Origin: Anaerolineae bacterium
GTDB lineage: Bacteria > Chloroflexota > Anaerolineae > Promineifilales > Promineifilaceae
Length of the DNA stretch: 64,000 bases
Reading direction: 5' to 3'
Assembly: GCA_023954475.1 (NCBI GenBank)
Contig: JAMLHW010000003.1
Span: 62,001 to 126,000 of the forward strand
Shown in pieces: positions 25,231-34,666 of the stretch (the stretch's first letter is position 1; every line of letters starts with the position of its first letter). Both the position numbers and the translations under genes were made by a program. The notes under the pieces were generated by a model. The model had not been told where the DNA came from. It did no database searches and saw only the letters and a list, made by a program, of their open reading frames with translations.

Positions 25231-26526
25231 GTGGCTAAATTCCAGTCCCAGAGTACAAAGCGTATGAGTTTGTCTCACCAAAAACCGCCTGACGATTCAC
25301 ATATTTCTCCTCCCTGGTCGGCGAGTACTAAATTCATTGTGACCGGTACATTGCTGTTCTTGTTGTTGGCGGCGTTGTATTTGCTGCGCCAGATGGTACT
25401 GCCTCTGATTCTGGCACTGATCCTGGCATACGTGTTACATCCGGCGGTCTCATTTATTGTGCGCCGTACCGGGATAAAACGAGGATTGGTAACAGGCGTT
25501 GTCTTTCTACTCTTGATCGCCATTTTGATTTCCATACCGGCGGCAACCATTCCAGCCATTGTTAGCCAGATCAACACGTTTATCACCAATTTGCCGCGCA
25601 CAATAGAGCAAGTAGCTGCATTTCTGGAAACGCCGCCTGAAATTCAGATATTTACGTTTACAATTCCCGTGGCGCAACTGCCTGTCGATCAATATCTTGA
25701 TAGCTTGATTAGGTTGGTGCAGACTGCTGGAACGCAGTCGCTGGTTTTACTGCGCGATGTCGCATCAGCCACGGTGAATACGGTTGTTTGGGTCGTGTTT
25801 GTCTTGTTTGTTGCCTTCTGGATGGTAAAGGACGACCGCAAATTATATGATGGGTTGGTGTCGCTTGTGCCTCGCGCCTATCAGCCTGATGCCCGTCGAC
25901 TGGGAATTGAAATTGATACCGTTTGGAATGCGTTCTTGCGCGGCCAGGTTGTCCTGTCGTTGACAATTGGCTCCGTTGTTTTTGTGGTAGCCTGGATTTT
26001 GGGTCTGCCCAGTCCAATCGTGCTAGGCGTGATTGCCGGTGTATTGGAAGTTGTTCCCTACATCGGGCCAATTTTGGCGATGATCCCTGCCGCGTTGCTG
26101 GCTTACTTTCAATATGATCAGAGCTGGTTGGGTTCACAAATTGGGCCATTCTGGTTTACGGCAATCGTCATTGTTGCATACTGGGGCGTGCAACAGGCAG
26201 AAAACTATTTCATTGTGCCGCGTGTTATGGGACGCCAACTGAAGTTACATCCGGTTGTTGTGTTTGTCGCCGCGCTGGCCGGTGCGCGTGTGGTCGGTGT
26301 CCTGGGCATTTTCCTGGCATCGCCGATTTTGGCGACGATGCGGATTTTCGGCCGATATATTTCTCGCAAATTGTCTGACCGGCCACCATTTTCCGCGTCC
26401 GATGAAGATTTTGAGCCATTGCCTGTTGAAACGGTTCCAGATTCGGCCGAAAACAACGTGTCGTCTACTGCACCGACTGCTACAATTGCCGCCGAAACAA
26501 CATCACCTGAAGAACGGAGTCTGTAA
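25231..26526 (+). CDS. AI-2E/PerM-family membrane protein
   Basis: The 431-residue protein has about eight membrane segments. The first pair includes FIVTGTLLFLLLAALYLL and MVLPLILALILAYVLHP, the latter characteristic of the PerM / YdiK / TqsA family; the conserved C-terminal part has VLGVIAGVLEVVPYIGPILA and LHPVVVFVAALAGARVVGVL. Members have been linked to autoinducer-2 export or Na+/H+ antiport; substrate is not readable here. The GTG at 25231 fits the promoter position; an ATG at 25264 is the alternative. A charged, Ser/Thr-rich cytosolic tail of ~70 residues follows. The stop overlaps the next ATG (TAATG). Confidence 0.88.
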   Translation: MAKFQSQSTKRMSLSHQKPPDDSHISPPWSASTKFIVTGTLLFLLLAALYLLRQMVLPLILALILAYVLHPAVSFIVRRTGIKRGLVTGVVFLLLIAILISIPAATIPAIVSQINTFITNLPRTIEQVAAFLETPPEIQIFTFTIPVAQLPVDQYLDSLIRLVQTAGTQSLVLLRDVASATVNTVVWVVFVLFVAFWMVKDDRKLYDGLVSLVPRAYQPDARRLGIEIDTVWNAFLRGQVVLSLTIGSVVFVVAWILGLPSPIVLGVIAGVLEVVPYIGPILAMIPAALLAYFQYDQSWLGSQIGPFWFTAIVIVAYWGVQQAENYFIVPRVMGRQLKLHPVVVFVAALAGARVVGVLGIFLASPILATMRIFGRYISRKLSDRPPFSASDEDFEPLPVETVPDSAENNVSSTAPTATIAAETTSPEERSL

Positions 26527-26714
26527 TGTCACAACGTGTCGAACCGGTTGAGCCGAATGTCATAGCCGAGACTGAGAATTTTGTGGTTTGGTACAGTGAA
26601 GAAGACGAAGATGTCGTCTATCATATCGAACTCGGCGGCATTACATTGCATGTCAGTTCGGAAGAGTGGGATGAATTTGTCGTGCTGGTAAAATCGGCCG
26701 ATCTGGTTGACTGA
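26526..26714 (+). CDS. Small acidic conserved hypothetical protein (62 aa)
   Basis: Begins on the last base of the upstream stop (TAATG) and so is probably cotranslated with the PerM-type gene. The product is acidic, without membrane segments: NFVVWYSEEDEDVVYHIEL, then GGITLHVSSEEWDEFVVLV. The alternating pattern suggests a small beta-sheet protein. I do not recognise a family with known function. TCGGCCGA lies at 26694 in the last codons. Confidence 0.65.
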   Translation: MSQRVEPVEPNVIAETENFVVWYSEEDEDVVYHIELGGITLHVSSEEWDEFVVLVKSADLVD

Positions 26715-26761
26715 CCCCCGGGTTTTAAGCAATTCGGTAAACCATTCAACGTAAACTGCCC

Positions 26762-27457
26762 ATGGCCGAATACAATCCAATGATTCGTGACCTGCCCAGC
26801 GGGGAACGGCCACGTGAACGCTTGATGCATTACGGCGCACAGGCTGTCAGTTCGGCCGAATTGCTTGCCATCATTATCCGTACCGGCAGCGGCGGCGAAA
26901 ATGTGCTGCGCCTGGCCGAACGACTGCTGGCCGCATTCGATGGTCTGAATGGTGTTGCCAGAGCATCCCTCACCGAATTACAACAAGTGAAAGGCATCGG
27001 CCCGGCTAAAGCGGTCGAAATCAAAGCCGCGCTTGAATTGGGTCGCCGCTTGTTGGTAACTGCGCCTGAAGAACGACCTGTCGTCTCCACTCCGGCTGAC
27101 GCTGCCAATTTGCTGATGTCTGAAATGTCGTTGCTGGAAAAAGAGCACTTGCGCGTCATTTTGCTCGACACACGTAATCGCGTTATCAGCATGCCAACCA
27201 TCTATGTCGGCAGTTTGAACTCGTCTGTTGTGCGCATTGCTGAGCTGTTTCGTCCGGCGATCAAGCAGAATGCGGCAGCGATCATTGTGGCGCACAATCA
27301 TCCGTCTGGCGATCCGTCACCGTCGCCGGAGGATGTGCGGGTGACGCGAGAAATCAGTAAAGCGGGGAAGTTGTTGAGTATTGAACTGCTCGACCACGTG
27401 ATTATCGGCCGAAATCGGTTCATCTCGCTCAAAGAACGCGGTTTGGGCTTTGATTAA
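26762..27457 (+). CDS. radC: RadC-family JAB/MPN domain protein
   Basis: The 231-residue protein has the usual RadC architecture: the N-terminal [20 protein letters not shown], a helix-hairpin-helix ([20 protein letters not shown]) and a C-terminal JAMM metal site with [14 protein letters not shown] (His178, His180, Asp191). Despite the name, a direct repair role for RadC is not established; it is a predicted metallohydrolase. It ends four bases before the convergent FecR-like gene's stop. Confidence 0.93.
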   Translation: MAEYNPMIRDLPSGERPRERLMHYGAQAVSSAELLAIIIRTGSGGENVLRLAERLLAAFDGLNGVARASLTELQQVKGIGPAKAVEIKAALELGRRLLVTAPEERPVVSTPADAANLLMSEMSLLEKEHLRVILLDTRNRVISMPTIYVGSLNSSVVRIAELFRPAIKQNAAAIIVAHNHPSGDPSPSPEDVRVTREISKAGKLLSIELLDHVIIGRNRFISLKERGLGFD

Positions 27458-27461
27458 GCTG

Positions 27462-28805
27462 CTACTGAAAGCCGTTGCGACGTGTTTGTGCGTCAGGGGA
27501 CGGCAATAAGGCACCCGTTTCGTCAACCGCAGGCGTCTCCGACGCGGCATTTTCGCCAATCAAGGCTACATCAATAATATCGTAGACAAATGAATGGCCG
27601 GCTGCAATCAGGCTGATACTTTTGACCGTTATCGGCCGAATACCCTCTTGCGCCCAGCGTTCAATCAAATTGTCTGATTCATAGAAGACAACCTCGCCCA
27701 GTCGATTCGCACCCCAATGTTCGTTTAGATTCAATGGGTAGCCGCAAACACTGCAAAAATTGGGCGCGTCGGTTGAGGGTTGTCCGGTGGCGTAAATGCC
27801 TTGTTGCCAAACTTGTGCCTGTCCGTTTTGATCGTTGTACTCGATTCGTACCGTTAACGGACATTCCGTGCCCAAACTGCCGCACACAGGCAAACTCTGT
27901 GTCAAGAAGCGCATGCTGACCAGTAGCTTGAGTGCTTCATAAGCCGAAACATCCTGGTCGACAATTTGGCGGACGGACGCATCAGCGTGACCGATTCCGA
28001 CGCGATCGATGCGCAGCACCGATTCATCGTTGATCGTTTCGATGTCTATGGTGCCGGTTGGTTGGTCGGGTAGCTCGACATTCCACGTCGAGACGACCCA
28101 TTCTGCCAGACTGTCGCCGAATCCGCCGTTGCGCACAATGTTGCGAGCTGTCTGGAACGGGCCAGAAGGGGATTCGCCAATATTGATGATGCCGCGTTGG
28201 TTTGGTGCCAGCGCCAGTTCCGAGCTGCCGTCTGTCAGCGTTGCGTGTCCCTCGCTTACGGAGAGCTGGGTGCCGGTATTGGAAACGTCAATGAAATATT
28301 GTCCCGGCTCTGTGACGGAAACTGCACCGTGCTGTGTTTTAACCAGAAAGTCAACGGCGCGGCGCAAAGGATCGGGAACTGTCAGGCGGATGCGTCCGCT
28401 GTTGAGTTGCATTGAGATGGTTTGTGGTGCGTGGCTGGTTTCAAAGCGGGGAGCTTCGGCCGATTCCAGATCGAGATTGGTATTGCCGTACAATTGTACG
28501 CGCCCTGCCAGACTCATATCAGGTGCAAACAATTCGACAAGACCGGTATCGGCCGAATTGGTGATCAATTCGATGGGAATATCCGTTTCTCTGGCGCTGT
28601 CCGTAGCCAGCAGAGCCGATGTCTCACCGTCTGCATGTACCATGGCCAATGTACCCTGATTGGTTTGCGCAGAGACAATGAGGGGGCGCGTCGATTGCTG
28701 GCGGATCAGATTAGCGCCGACCGGAATCGCGATCAGCGACAAAATACAGACGAAGAAACTCGCGAGCAAAACAGCCCACGCGAGCCGTTGTCGACTACCT
28801 CTCAT
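27462..28805 (-). CDS. Membrane-anchored FecR-like protein
   Basis: The 447-residue protein starts with a signal anchor (residues ~8-31, LAWAVLLASFFVCILSLIAI). Residues ~40-215 show the beta-rich FecR-like pattern (LNSGRIRLTVPDP, TQHGAVSVTEPGQYFIDVS, LSVSEGHATLTD, ELALAPNQRG). The C-terminal part (ARNIVRNGGFGDSLAEWVVS onward) resembles a carbohydrate-binding-like jelly roll, with four cysteines. There is no adjacent ECF sigma factor or TonB receptor, so classic iron signalling is unlikely; a surface-binding role is a guess. It overlaps acylphosphatase by four bases and follows it in the transcript. Confidence 0.7.
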   Translation of the reverse strand: MRGSRQRLAWAVLLASFFVCILSLIAIPVGANLIRQQSTRPLIVSAQTNQGTLAMVHADGETSALLATDSARETDIPIELITNSADTGLVELFAPDMSLAGRVQLYGNTNLDLESAEAPRFETSHAPQTISMQLNSGRIRLTVPDPLRRAVDFLVKTQHGAVSVTEPGQYFIDVSNTGTQLSVSEGHATLTDGSSELALAPNQRGIINIGESPSGPFQTARNIVRNGGFGDSLAEWVVSTWNVELPDQPTGTIDIETINDESVLRIDRVGIGHADASVRQIVDQDVSAYEALKLLVSMRFLTQSLPVCGSLGTECPLTVRIEYNDQNGQAQVWQQGIYATGQPSTDAPNFCSVCGYPLNLNEHWGANRLGEVVFYESDNLIERWAQEGIRPITVKSISLIAAGHSFVYDIIDVALIGENAASETPAVDETGALLPSPDAQTRRNGFQ

Positions 28806-29080
28806 GAATATCGTATCGTAAACGTAGTAAACTCACCTGTTGCGGCGCTGCGCTTCGTATCGAGCCGGTCTACTATAGCAGCCGGTGATCCGTGTTGCAG
28901 AAATGCTTCAAGCGCATCCAGCATGTCGTTGCTACCTTCAGCAACGACGCGTACTGCGCCGTCTGGCCGATTGCAAACCCAGCCCACAATGCCCAATGCA
29001 ACCGCTCTGCGACGCGTGAAATAGCGGAACGAAACACCTTGCACACGACCATATACGGTAGCTGTCAGTCGCTCAGTCAT
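28802..29080 (-). CDS. acyP: Acylphosphatase
   Basis: The 92-residue protein has the complete acylphosphatase signature YGRVQGVSFR (Arg19) and GWVCNRPDGAVRV (Asn37), the two catalytic residues that hydrolyse acyl phosphates. A TATAAT on the same strand (29090-29095) ends nine bases before the ATG, with no ribosome site between, so the message may be leaderless. The TGA overlaps the ATG of the FecR-like gene. Confidence 0.94.
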   Translation of the reverse strand: MTERLTATVYGRVQGVSFRYFTRRRAVALGIVGWVCNRPDGAVRVVAEGSNDMLDALEAFLQHGSPAAIVDRLDTKRSAATGEFTTFTIRYS

Positions 29081-29165
29081 TTGCCTATAATTATACTCTC
29101 TCCCAGAGAGAAAATGGGAAGCCGTGGCGTGATCAGATGGGTACAGGGTGAGAATCGTCGGGCAG

Positions 29166-30206
29166 TTAAGGGTTGTTCAGGTCACGCAGAATGCGTCCGG
29201 CCATGCCGGGTCCTGCATAGACGAGGCCGGTGTAGATTTGCACAAGCGCCGCACCGACATCGAGCTTGGCACGCACATCATCGGCCGAAACGACACCCCC
29301 AACGCCAATGATCGGCAATTTGCCACCCGTTTGCGCGTGAATATGGGCAATGACAGCGGTGCTGCGGGCGCGTAACGGAGTGCCGCTCATACCGCCCGTT
29401 TCGTCGCGATTGGGATCACGCAACCCGGAACGACTGAGTGTTGTATTGGTTGCAATGATGCCGTCAATGTCATGATCCAGCGCAGCGGCCAGGATTTCAT
29501 CCAGTTCGTCCCATGTCAAGTCCGGCGCGATTTTGAGCAGAATCGGTTTGCGTGGTACTGATCCGCTGAGTGTGCCGGCTTCGGCCGATAAGCGGCTCAA
29601 CATCGCGTCCAGATAGGCGCGTCCCTGCAGCTCACGCAGCCCCGGTGTGTTCGGCGAACTGACATTGACCGCCAGATAATCGGCATAGTCATACACAGCA
29701 CGCATCACGATGACATAATCTTCCACGGCATCGTCCAAAGCCGTCTCTTTCTGTTTGCCCAAACTGACACCGAGGACAAAGTCGCGCGGTTTGCGGTTGA
29801 GCGCCTGCAAACGCGGCACGGCAGCCAACGCACCGTGATTTGGGAAACCCATCCGGTTGATCAGCGCAGCGTCTTCTTTAAGCCTGAAAATGCGCGGACG
29901 TGGATTGCCCTGCTGGAACCACGGCGTCAGCGTGCCCACTTCGACGTGTCCAAAACCGAGTGCAGCCAATCCCGACGCCACGCGGGCGTCCTTATCAAAA
30001 CCGGCGGCGACGCCGATGCGGTTGGGAAAGGTGAGGCCAAACAATTGGACGGGATCGGGTTGGACAGCTCCTCGTAGTGTATGGAGCAGTTTTCGGCCGA
30101 AAACCGACCCCTGCGCCCGCGCCAACGCCGCCACCGTGCGCTCATGCGTTGTTTCGGCATCAATGCGCGACAGTACCGGGAAAACGAGTGATTTGTACAA
30201 ACTCAT
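29166..30206 (-). CDS. pyrD: Dihydroorotate dehydrogenase, class 2 (quinone-dependent)
   Basis: The 346-residue FMN enzyme oxidises dihydroorotate to orotate in pyrimidine synthesis, passing electrons to membrane quinone. The N-terminal helical extension (YKSLVFPVLSRIDAETTHER) and the catalytic serine in NVSSPNTPGLR (Ser184) mark class 2. GVAAGFDKDARVASGLAALG, INRMGFPNHG and IGVGGVVSADDV are FMN-site segments. The gap to lepA is 47 bases, same strand, so they may share a transcript. Confidence 0.95.
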   Translation of the reverse strand: MSLYKSLVFPVLSRIDAETTHERTVAALARAQGSVFGRKLLHTLRGAVQPDPVQLFGLTFPNRIGVAAGFDKDARVASGLAALGFGHVEVGTLTPWFQQGNPRPRIFRLKEDAALINRMGFPNHGALAAVPRLQALNRKPRDFVLGVSLGKQKETALDDAVEDYVIVMRAVYDYADYLAVNVSSPNTPGLRELQGRAYLDAMLSRLSAEAGTLSGSVPRKPILLKIAPDLTWDELDEILAAALDHDIDGIIATNTTLSRSGLRDPNRDETGGMSGTPLRARSTAVIAHIHAQTGGKLPIIGVGGVVSADDVRAKLDVGAALVQIYTGLVYAGPGMAGRILRDLNNP

Positions 30207-30253
30207 GCTACAAACGGAAACCGGGCTTCTCGAAGCTATCCGGCTTTAGAAAA

Positions 30254-32056
30254 TTAGTCATCGTGGAGCCGCAAAACGGCCATGAACGCCTCTTGAGGCA
30301 CTTCCACAGAGCCGATCATCTTCATGCGCTTCTTGCCTTTCTTTTGCTTCTCCAGAAGCTTCTTTTTACGTGTGATGTCGCCACCGTAACATTTCGCCAA
30401 CACATCTTTGCGCAGCGCTTTGACATTGGCGCGACTGATCACGCGCTTACCGACAGCCGCCTGAATCGGTACTTCAAACAATTGACGCGGTATGCGCTTT
30501 TTCAGTTCAGTCACTAATTTAGTGCCGCGTTCATACGACATATCACGATGTACGATCATCGTCAAAGCGTCTACTGGTTGCTTATTGACCAGCACATCTA
30601 GCTTGACCAGGTCCGACGTGCGATAACCGGCAAACTCGTAGTCCATCGACGCATAGCCACGCGTGCCGCTCTTGAGCTTATCATAGAAATCGACGATTAA
30701 TTCAGCCAAAGGAATGTCGTATTTGAACACAATGCGCCCCGAAGCCGGGTATTCCTGACCGACAAACTCACCACGTCGCTTTGTCGCCAGTTCCATGATC
30801 ACGCCGTAATATTCTTCCGGGGAAAAAATCTGGACGTGCATCCATGGTTCGGCGATCTCAACATATTCGTCCTCAGACGGCAAATCGGCCGGACTTTGAA
30901 TCACCTTGATGTCGCCGGAATTGAGCAGTACTTCGTAGCGTACACTTGGCGCAGTCGCCAGAATGTCGAGATCGTACTCGCGTTCCAGCCGTTCCTGTAT
31001 GATCTCCATGTGAAACAGGCCTAAAAATCCACAGCGAAATCCAAAATTAAGCGCGTTCGACGTCTCCGGCTCGTAGACTAGCGCGGCGTCATTGAGTTGC
31101 AGCTTTTCCAGGGCATCTTTCAAATCTTGATAATCTTCATTTTCCGTCGGGAAAAATCCGGCAAACACCATTGGCTTGGCTGCCTGATAGCCTGGCAATG
31201 GCGCGGCAGCCGGTCTAGTGTGTGACGTAATTGTGTCACCAACACGGCATTCACGTACCGACTTCAAGCCTGTCGCGACATAACCGACTTCACCTGCCTG
31301 TAACTGTTTAACAGGTTTCATTTGTGGCGCAAACACACCAATTTCCAGCGGTTCGACGTCTACATGCGTTGCAAACATGGCGATGCGTTCGCGATCACGC
31401 AAAGTACCTTCAACAACACGTACATAAGCCACGACCCCTTTGTAAGAATCGTAATGTGAATCAAAAATCAGCGCTTGCAACGGTGCTTCATCGTCACCGG
31501 TCGGCGGTGGCACAATGCGCAACACTGTCTCCAATATCTGTTCGACATTTTGGCCGGTCTTGGCGCTGACCGGAATCACATCAGCGGCATTGATGCCGGT
31601 GATACTTTCGATTTCTTCGGCCACTTCGTCGGGCAGTGCGGCGGGCAAGTCGATTTTGTTGACGACCGGTACGAGTTCCAAATTGGCATCGATGGCCAGA
31701 TACAGGTTGGCGAGTGTTTGTGCTTCGACACCTTGCGCTGCATCGACGACGAGCAATGCACCTTCACATGCCTGTAACGCGCGGCTGACTTCGTAACCGA
31801 AATCGACATGGCCGGGCGTGTCAATCAGGTTCATGATGTATGTATCGCCGTCGTCGGCATCGTAGGTCATGCGTACGGCTGATGCTTTGATGGTGACGCC
31901 CTTCTCACGCTCGAGATCCATGGTGTCGAGCAGTTGTTCCTGCATATCCCGGTCGGAAACAGTGCCGGTGAGCTGCAGCAACCGATCTGCCAGGGTAGAT
32001 TTACCGTGGTCGATATGGGCGATGATACAGAAGTTGCGAATTTTGTTTTGATCCAT
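30254..32056 (-). CDS. lepA: Elongation factor 4 (LepA) GTPase
   Basis: The 600-residue protein has the full LepA length: G1 IAHIDHGKSTLADRL, switch region EKGVTIKASAVRM, DTPGHVDFGYEV, and VNKIDLP; the C-terminal LepA-specific domain carries KANVKAL-type basic residues (RANVKALRKDVLAKCYGGD, KKKLLEKQKKGKKRMK). It binds ribosomes and aids translation or assembly under stress. It has no TCGGCCGA copy in 1.8 kb, unusual here. A same-strand TATAAT (32066-32071) ends nine bases before its ATG. Confidence 0.97.
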   Translation of the reverse strand: MDQNKIRNFCIIAHIDHGKSTLADRLLQLTGTVSDRDMQEQLLDTMDLEREKGVTIKASAVRMTYDADDGDTYIMNLIDTPGHVDFGYEVSRALQACEGALLVVDAAQGVEAQTLANLYLAIDANLELVPVVNKIDLPAALPDEVAEEIESITGINAADVIPVSAKTGQNVEQILETVLRIVPPPTGDDEAPLQALIFDSHYDSYKGVVAYVRVVEGTLRDRERIAMFATHVDVEPLEIGVFAPQMKPVKQLQAGEVGYVATGLKSVRECRVGDTITSHTRPAAAPLPGYQAAKPMVFAGFFPTENEDYQDLKDALEKLQLNDAALVYEPETSNALNFGFRCGFLGLFHMEIIQERLEREYDLDILATAPSVRYEVLLNSGDIKVIQSPADLPSEDEYVEIAEPWMHVQIFSPEEYYGVIMELATKRRGEFVGQEYPASGRIVFKYDIPLAELIVDFYDKLKSGTRGYASMDYEFAGYRTSDLVKLDVLVNKQPVDALTMIVHRDMSYERGTKLVTELKKRIPRQLFEVPIQAAVGKRVISRANVKALRKDVLAKCYGGDITRKKKLLEKQKKGKKRMKMIGSVEVPQEAFMAVLRLHDD

Positions 32057-32065
32057 AGATACCTA

Positions 32066-32071
32066 ATTATA
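32066..32071 (-). promoter_or_regulatory. -10 hexamer of lepA
   Basis: TATAAT reading leftward, nine bases before the lepA ATG, with TTGGCT 18 bases further upstream (32090-32095). The implied start site is two or three bases before ATG, so the message may be leaderless. AGG before the ATG could still act as a weak ribosome site. Confidence 0.5.
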
Positions 32072-32198
32072 ATGGTGACGACGAACCATAGCCAATGTCG
32101 TGCGTTTGATACCTGTTTGACTACTGTTTATGCTCAGAAATCTGCGCTAAATGCGTTATAATCGTGCGCAGCACAAGACCTGAACAAGCGAGTCGCGC

Positions 32199-33272
32199 AT
32201 GAAAGCATTTGTAACCGGTGGGAGTGGCTTCATCGGCCGATCCCTGATTTCACAACTTATCAACCGAGGCTACGACGTAGTCGCACTGGCTCGCAGTGCA
32301 GCGAGCAGCAGCATGATTCAGTCGCTTGGCGCCACCGCTGTGCCCGGCGACATCACTGACAAGGAATCGATGCGTGCTGCGATGGTAGACAGTGACGTCG
32401 TTTTCCACACTGCTGTCTGGTACGAAATCGGCAGCCGGGACCGCACATCGGCCGAAGCGATCAACGTCGACGGCACGCGCAATGTCCTTACCCTGGCTGT
32501 CGAACTCGGCATTCCCAAAATCATCTACACCAGCACAATGGCCATTTTTGGCGACACACATGGCAAGATCGTCGATGAAACCTACATCGCCGCCGGACCG
32601 TTCGACACGGAATACGAGCGCACAAAATGGTTGGCACATTACAAAGTCGCTGTACCCTTGATTCGCAATGGGGCACCGATCACCATCGTCATGCCCGGCA
32701 TGGTTTACGGCCCTGGTGATACCAGCTTTCTATCGTATTTGATGCGCCTGTTCTACCGTGGTTTACCCGCGCTGCTCGGACCTGATACCGTATTTTGTTA
32801 CGTTCACGTCGATGATGCGGCGTGCGGTCTCATTTTGGCAGCAGAGCGTGGACGAGCCGGAGAAACCTACATTTTATCCGGCCCTGCCGTGCCTCTGGAT
32901 GAAATGATGGATTTCTGGGCCAATCTAACGGCACGCCCGGCACCGAAAACGGCGCTAGCCAATCCGCGCATCCGTGCGCTGGCCCCGATTGTGGGCGTCG
33001 TGGGTAATCATGTTGCCTTGCCGCCGATTGTTACCGACGAAGCACTGCGTATGATGGGGCGAACGACGATTGCCACGTCGGTAAAGGCAGAGCGGGAGTT
33101 GGGCTGGCGTACGCGTCCCTTGCAATCTGGCATGTTGGAGACGTTGCGCTGGGTGGCAGAAACGCAGCCTGATCCAACTGTCAAGCCGGAAACGGTGTTG
33201 GTTGCTCTGGCAGGTGCCGGCGTGGCGCTCGGCACAGTCTGGCTGATTCGCCGTCTGCGCAGCAAACGCTAA
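32199..33272 (+). CDS. NAD-dependent epimerase/dehydratase (extended SDR)
   Basis: The 357-residue protein has the SDR nucleotide motif VTGGSGFIGRSL at the N-terminus, the active-site YERTK with upstream IYTSTMAIFG, and IVMPGMVYGPGDTS of the extended SDR family. The C-terminus adds a likely membrane helix (VLVALAGAGVALGTVWLIRR), so the enzyme may be membrane-attached. The substrate is unknown; similar proteins act on nucleotide sugars, flavonoid-like or steroid-like substrates. TATAAT at 32157-32162 gives a leader of about 30 bases. Confidence 0.87.
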   Translation: MKAFVTGGSGFIGRSLISQLINRGYDVVALARSAASSSMIQSLGATAVPGDITDKESMRAAMVDSDVVFHTAVWYEIGSRDRTSAEAINVDGTRNVLTLAVELGIPKIIYTSTMAIFGDTHGKIVDETYIAAGPFDTEYERTKWLAHYKVAVPLIRNGAPITIVMPGMVYGPGDTSFLSYLMRLFYRGLPALLGPDTVFCYVHVDDAACGLILAAERGRAGETYILSGPAVPLDEMMDFWANLTARPAPKTALANPRIRALAPIVGVVGNHVALPPIVTDEALRMMGRTTIATSVKAERELGWRTRPLQSGMLETLRWVAETQPDPTVKPETVLVALAGAGVALGTVWLIRRLRSKR

Positions 33273-33295
33273 ACTCCACTAACAAAATCCGCAAG

Positions 33296-34555
33296 CTAAC
33301 GTCCAGATTGGTAGTTGAGTGCTGCGCTTTGACGTCGATAGCGCTCCGCCAAGGCGGCGTTGCCTGCGTTTGTTGCCGTGCGAATGGCTATGTCGAAGGC
33401 AATGCGCGCATCTTGTTCGCGACCGAGGCGTCGCAATACGACACCTTGCTCGTAGTAGATGCCGGATTTGTCTATCGCTTTGCCTTGCCTTTCGGCCGAA
33501 TCAGCTGCATCCAATGCCAGATCAAACTCGCGTAGAGCGTCCTCTAATCGGCCGATGTCCCCGTAGTACATGCCCGCCATACGATGTGCTGTCATCAACT
33601 GCGCCGAATCAGTTAGGCCCAGCGCCAACGCTTTGATCGCCCCTTGCGCCGATTTAGGTGGCAGCCGCTCGTGGCCGCCCGCTTCGGTGATGGCAAGCAA
33701 AAGTTGGGCTTCGGCCGAATCGGGACGCCGCTTGACCAATTGATTAGCTTCCCATGTGGCGCGTTTGGGTGCACCGCCGTTGAGCAATACCTGAATTCGG
33801 CCCCATTGCTCTGCCGGATCGTCGGGATGGGTTGCGCCGCGACCGAGAGGGATCGCTTGCCGGCGCTGGGATTCGGCCGAATCAAAGGCAACCGCTTCGA
33901 ACCAGCCACGACGATCCAACAGGAAATAGCCCAGCAGCATACCTGCGTGGAAAACGGCTGTCATCCCACTCAAAAATGGCGTCGCGTTAAAATCATATAT
34001 TGTGCGCCAATCGCCAAACGCCAGCAGCGCGGTGAAAATCGGATAATAAATAAAGGCGAAGAAAATCTGAAAACGAACCACACGCCGCCCCAAATATCGC
34101 ACCCAATTCGATGCGTTGTGACGCGTCCACCAATACACACCAAGCGCCAGCAAAACGTTGCCCAACGTGCCGGCAAGACTGAGCAACCAGTGCTGCCAAT
34201 CGTTAAATGTGCGATCTGGCAAGACGTAACCCCAGTAAAAGAAGTAGCCAAATTCGACGACCACGCCGCCGAATGCCCAAACAACAATGGCATGAGCCAG
34301 TTCGTGAATGAAAACGCCGATAGGAACGAAAATGTAGAATGAGGCGTCTTCAGCAACTTTTTTCTTGAAGCTGGTCAATGGCTCGACAACGAGTTGCGCC
34401 CATTCGCGCCACATCATGTTACCAAGCTTGATGCCGCGCCAGACGTAAACAAATGACAATAGGGTGAAAAGCAGCAGCAAAGGCTGCCAAGGTGGCCCTA
34501 AGGTTGTTTGGTAGGCACGAATGAACGGTTCGAGAATGCCCATAGTGGCATGCAT
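33296..34555 (-). CDS. Membrane metalloprotease-like protein (M50/site-2-like) with C-terminal TPRs
   Basis: The 419-residue protein has several membrane helices in residues 20-245 with a zinc-site motif at the start of one: FIHELAHAIVVW (His84, Glu85, His88). A matching second motif of the M50 family (an aspartate in NDWQHWLLSLAGTLGN) is plausible. Residues ~270-415 form TPR-like helices (AHRMAGMYYGDIGRLEDALR, YYEQGVVLRRLGREQDA). It could be a regulated intramembrane protease with a substrate-recruiting TPR domain. The gene carries four TCGGCCGA copies within 390 bases. ATG at 34555 or 34543 could be the start. Confidence 0.72.
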   Translation of the reverse strand: MHATMGILEPFIRAYQTTLGPPWQPLLLLFTLLSFVYVWRGIKLGNMMWREWAQLVVEPLTSFKKKVAEDASFYIFVPIGVFIHELAHAIVVWAFGGVVVEFGYFFYWGYVLPDRTFNDWQHWLLSLAGTLGNVLLALGVYWWTRHNASNWVRYLGRRVVRFQIFFAFIYYPIFTALLAFGDWRTIYDFNATPFLSGMTAVFHAGMLLGYFLLDRRGWFEAVAFDSAESQRRQAIPLGRGATHPDDPAEQWGRIQVLLNGGAPKRATWEANQLVKRRPDSAEAQLLLAITEAGGHERLPPKSAQGAIKALALGLTDSAQLMTAHRMAGMYYGDIGRLEDALREFDLALDAADSAERQGKAIDKSGIYYEQGVVLRRLGREQDARIAFDIAIRTATNAGNAALAERYRRQSAALNYQSGR

Positions 34556-34666
34556 GATAGCTGACTCAATGCTGTTTGCAAAGCGGCACTTGGTTGGTCA
34601 CATGCGATACCAACGATACCTCGCACAACTTGCCGTTTTGCCGTTCATTTCGGCCGATATTCATGC

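Noticed and set aside
33644-34342. 232-codon open frame on the + strand opposite the M50-like gene
   Set aside because: The minus-strand gene has membrane helices and an HELAH motif; the + frame has neither.
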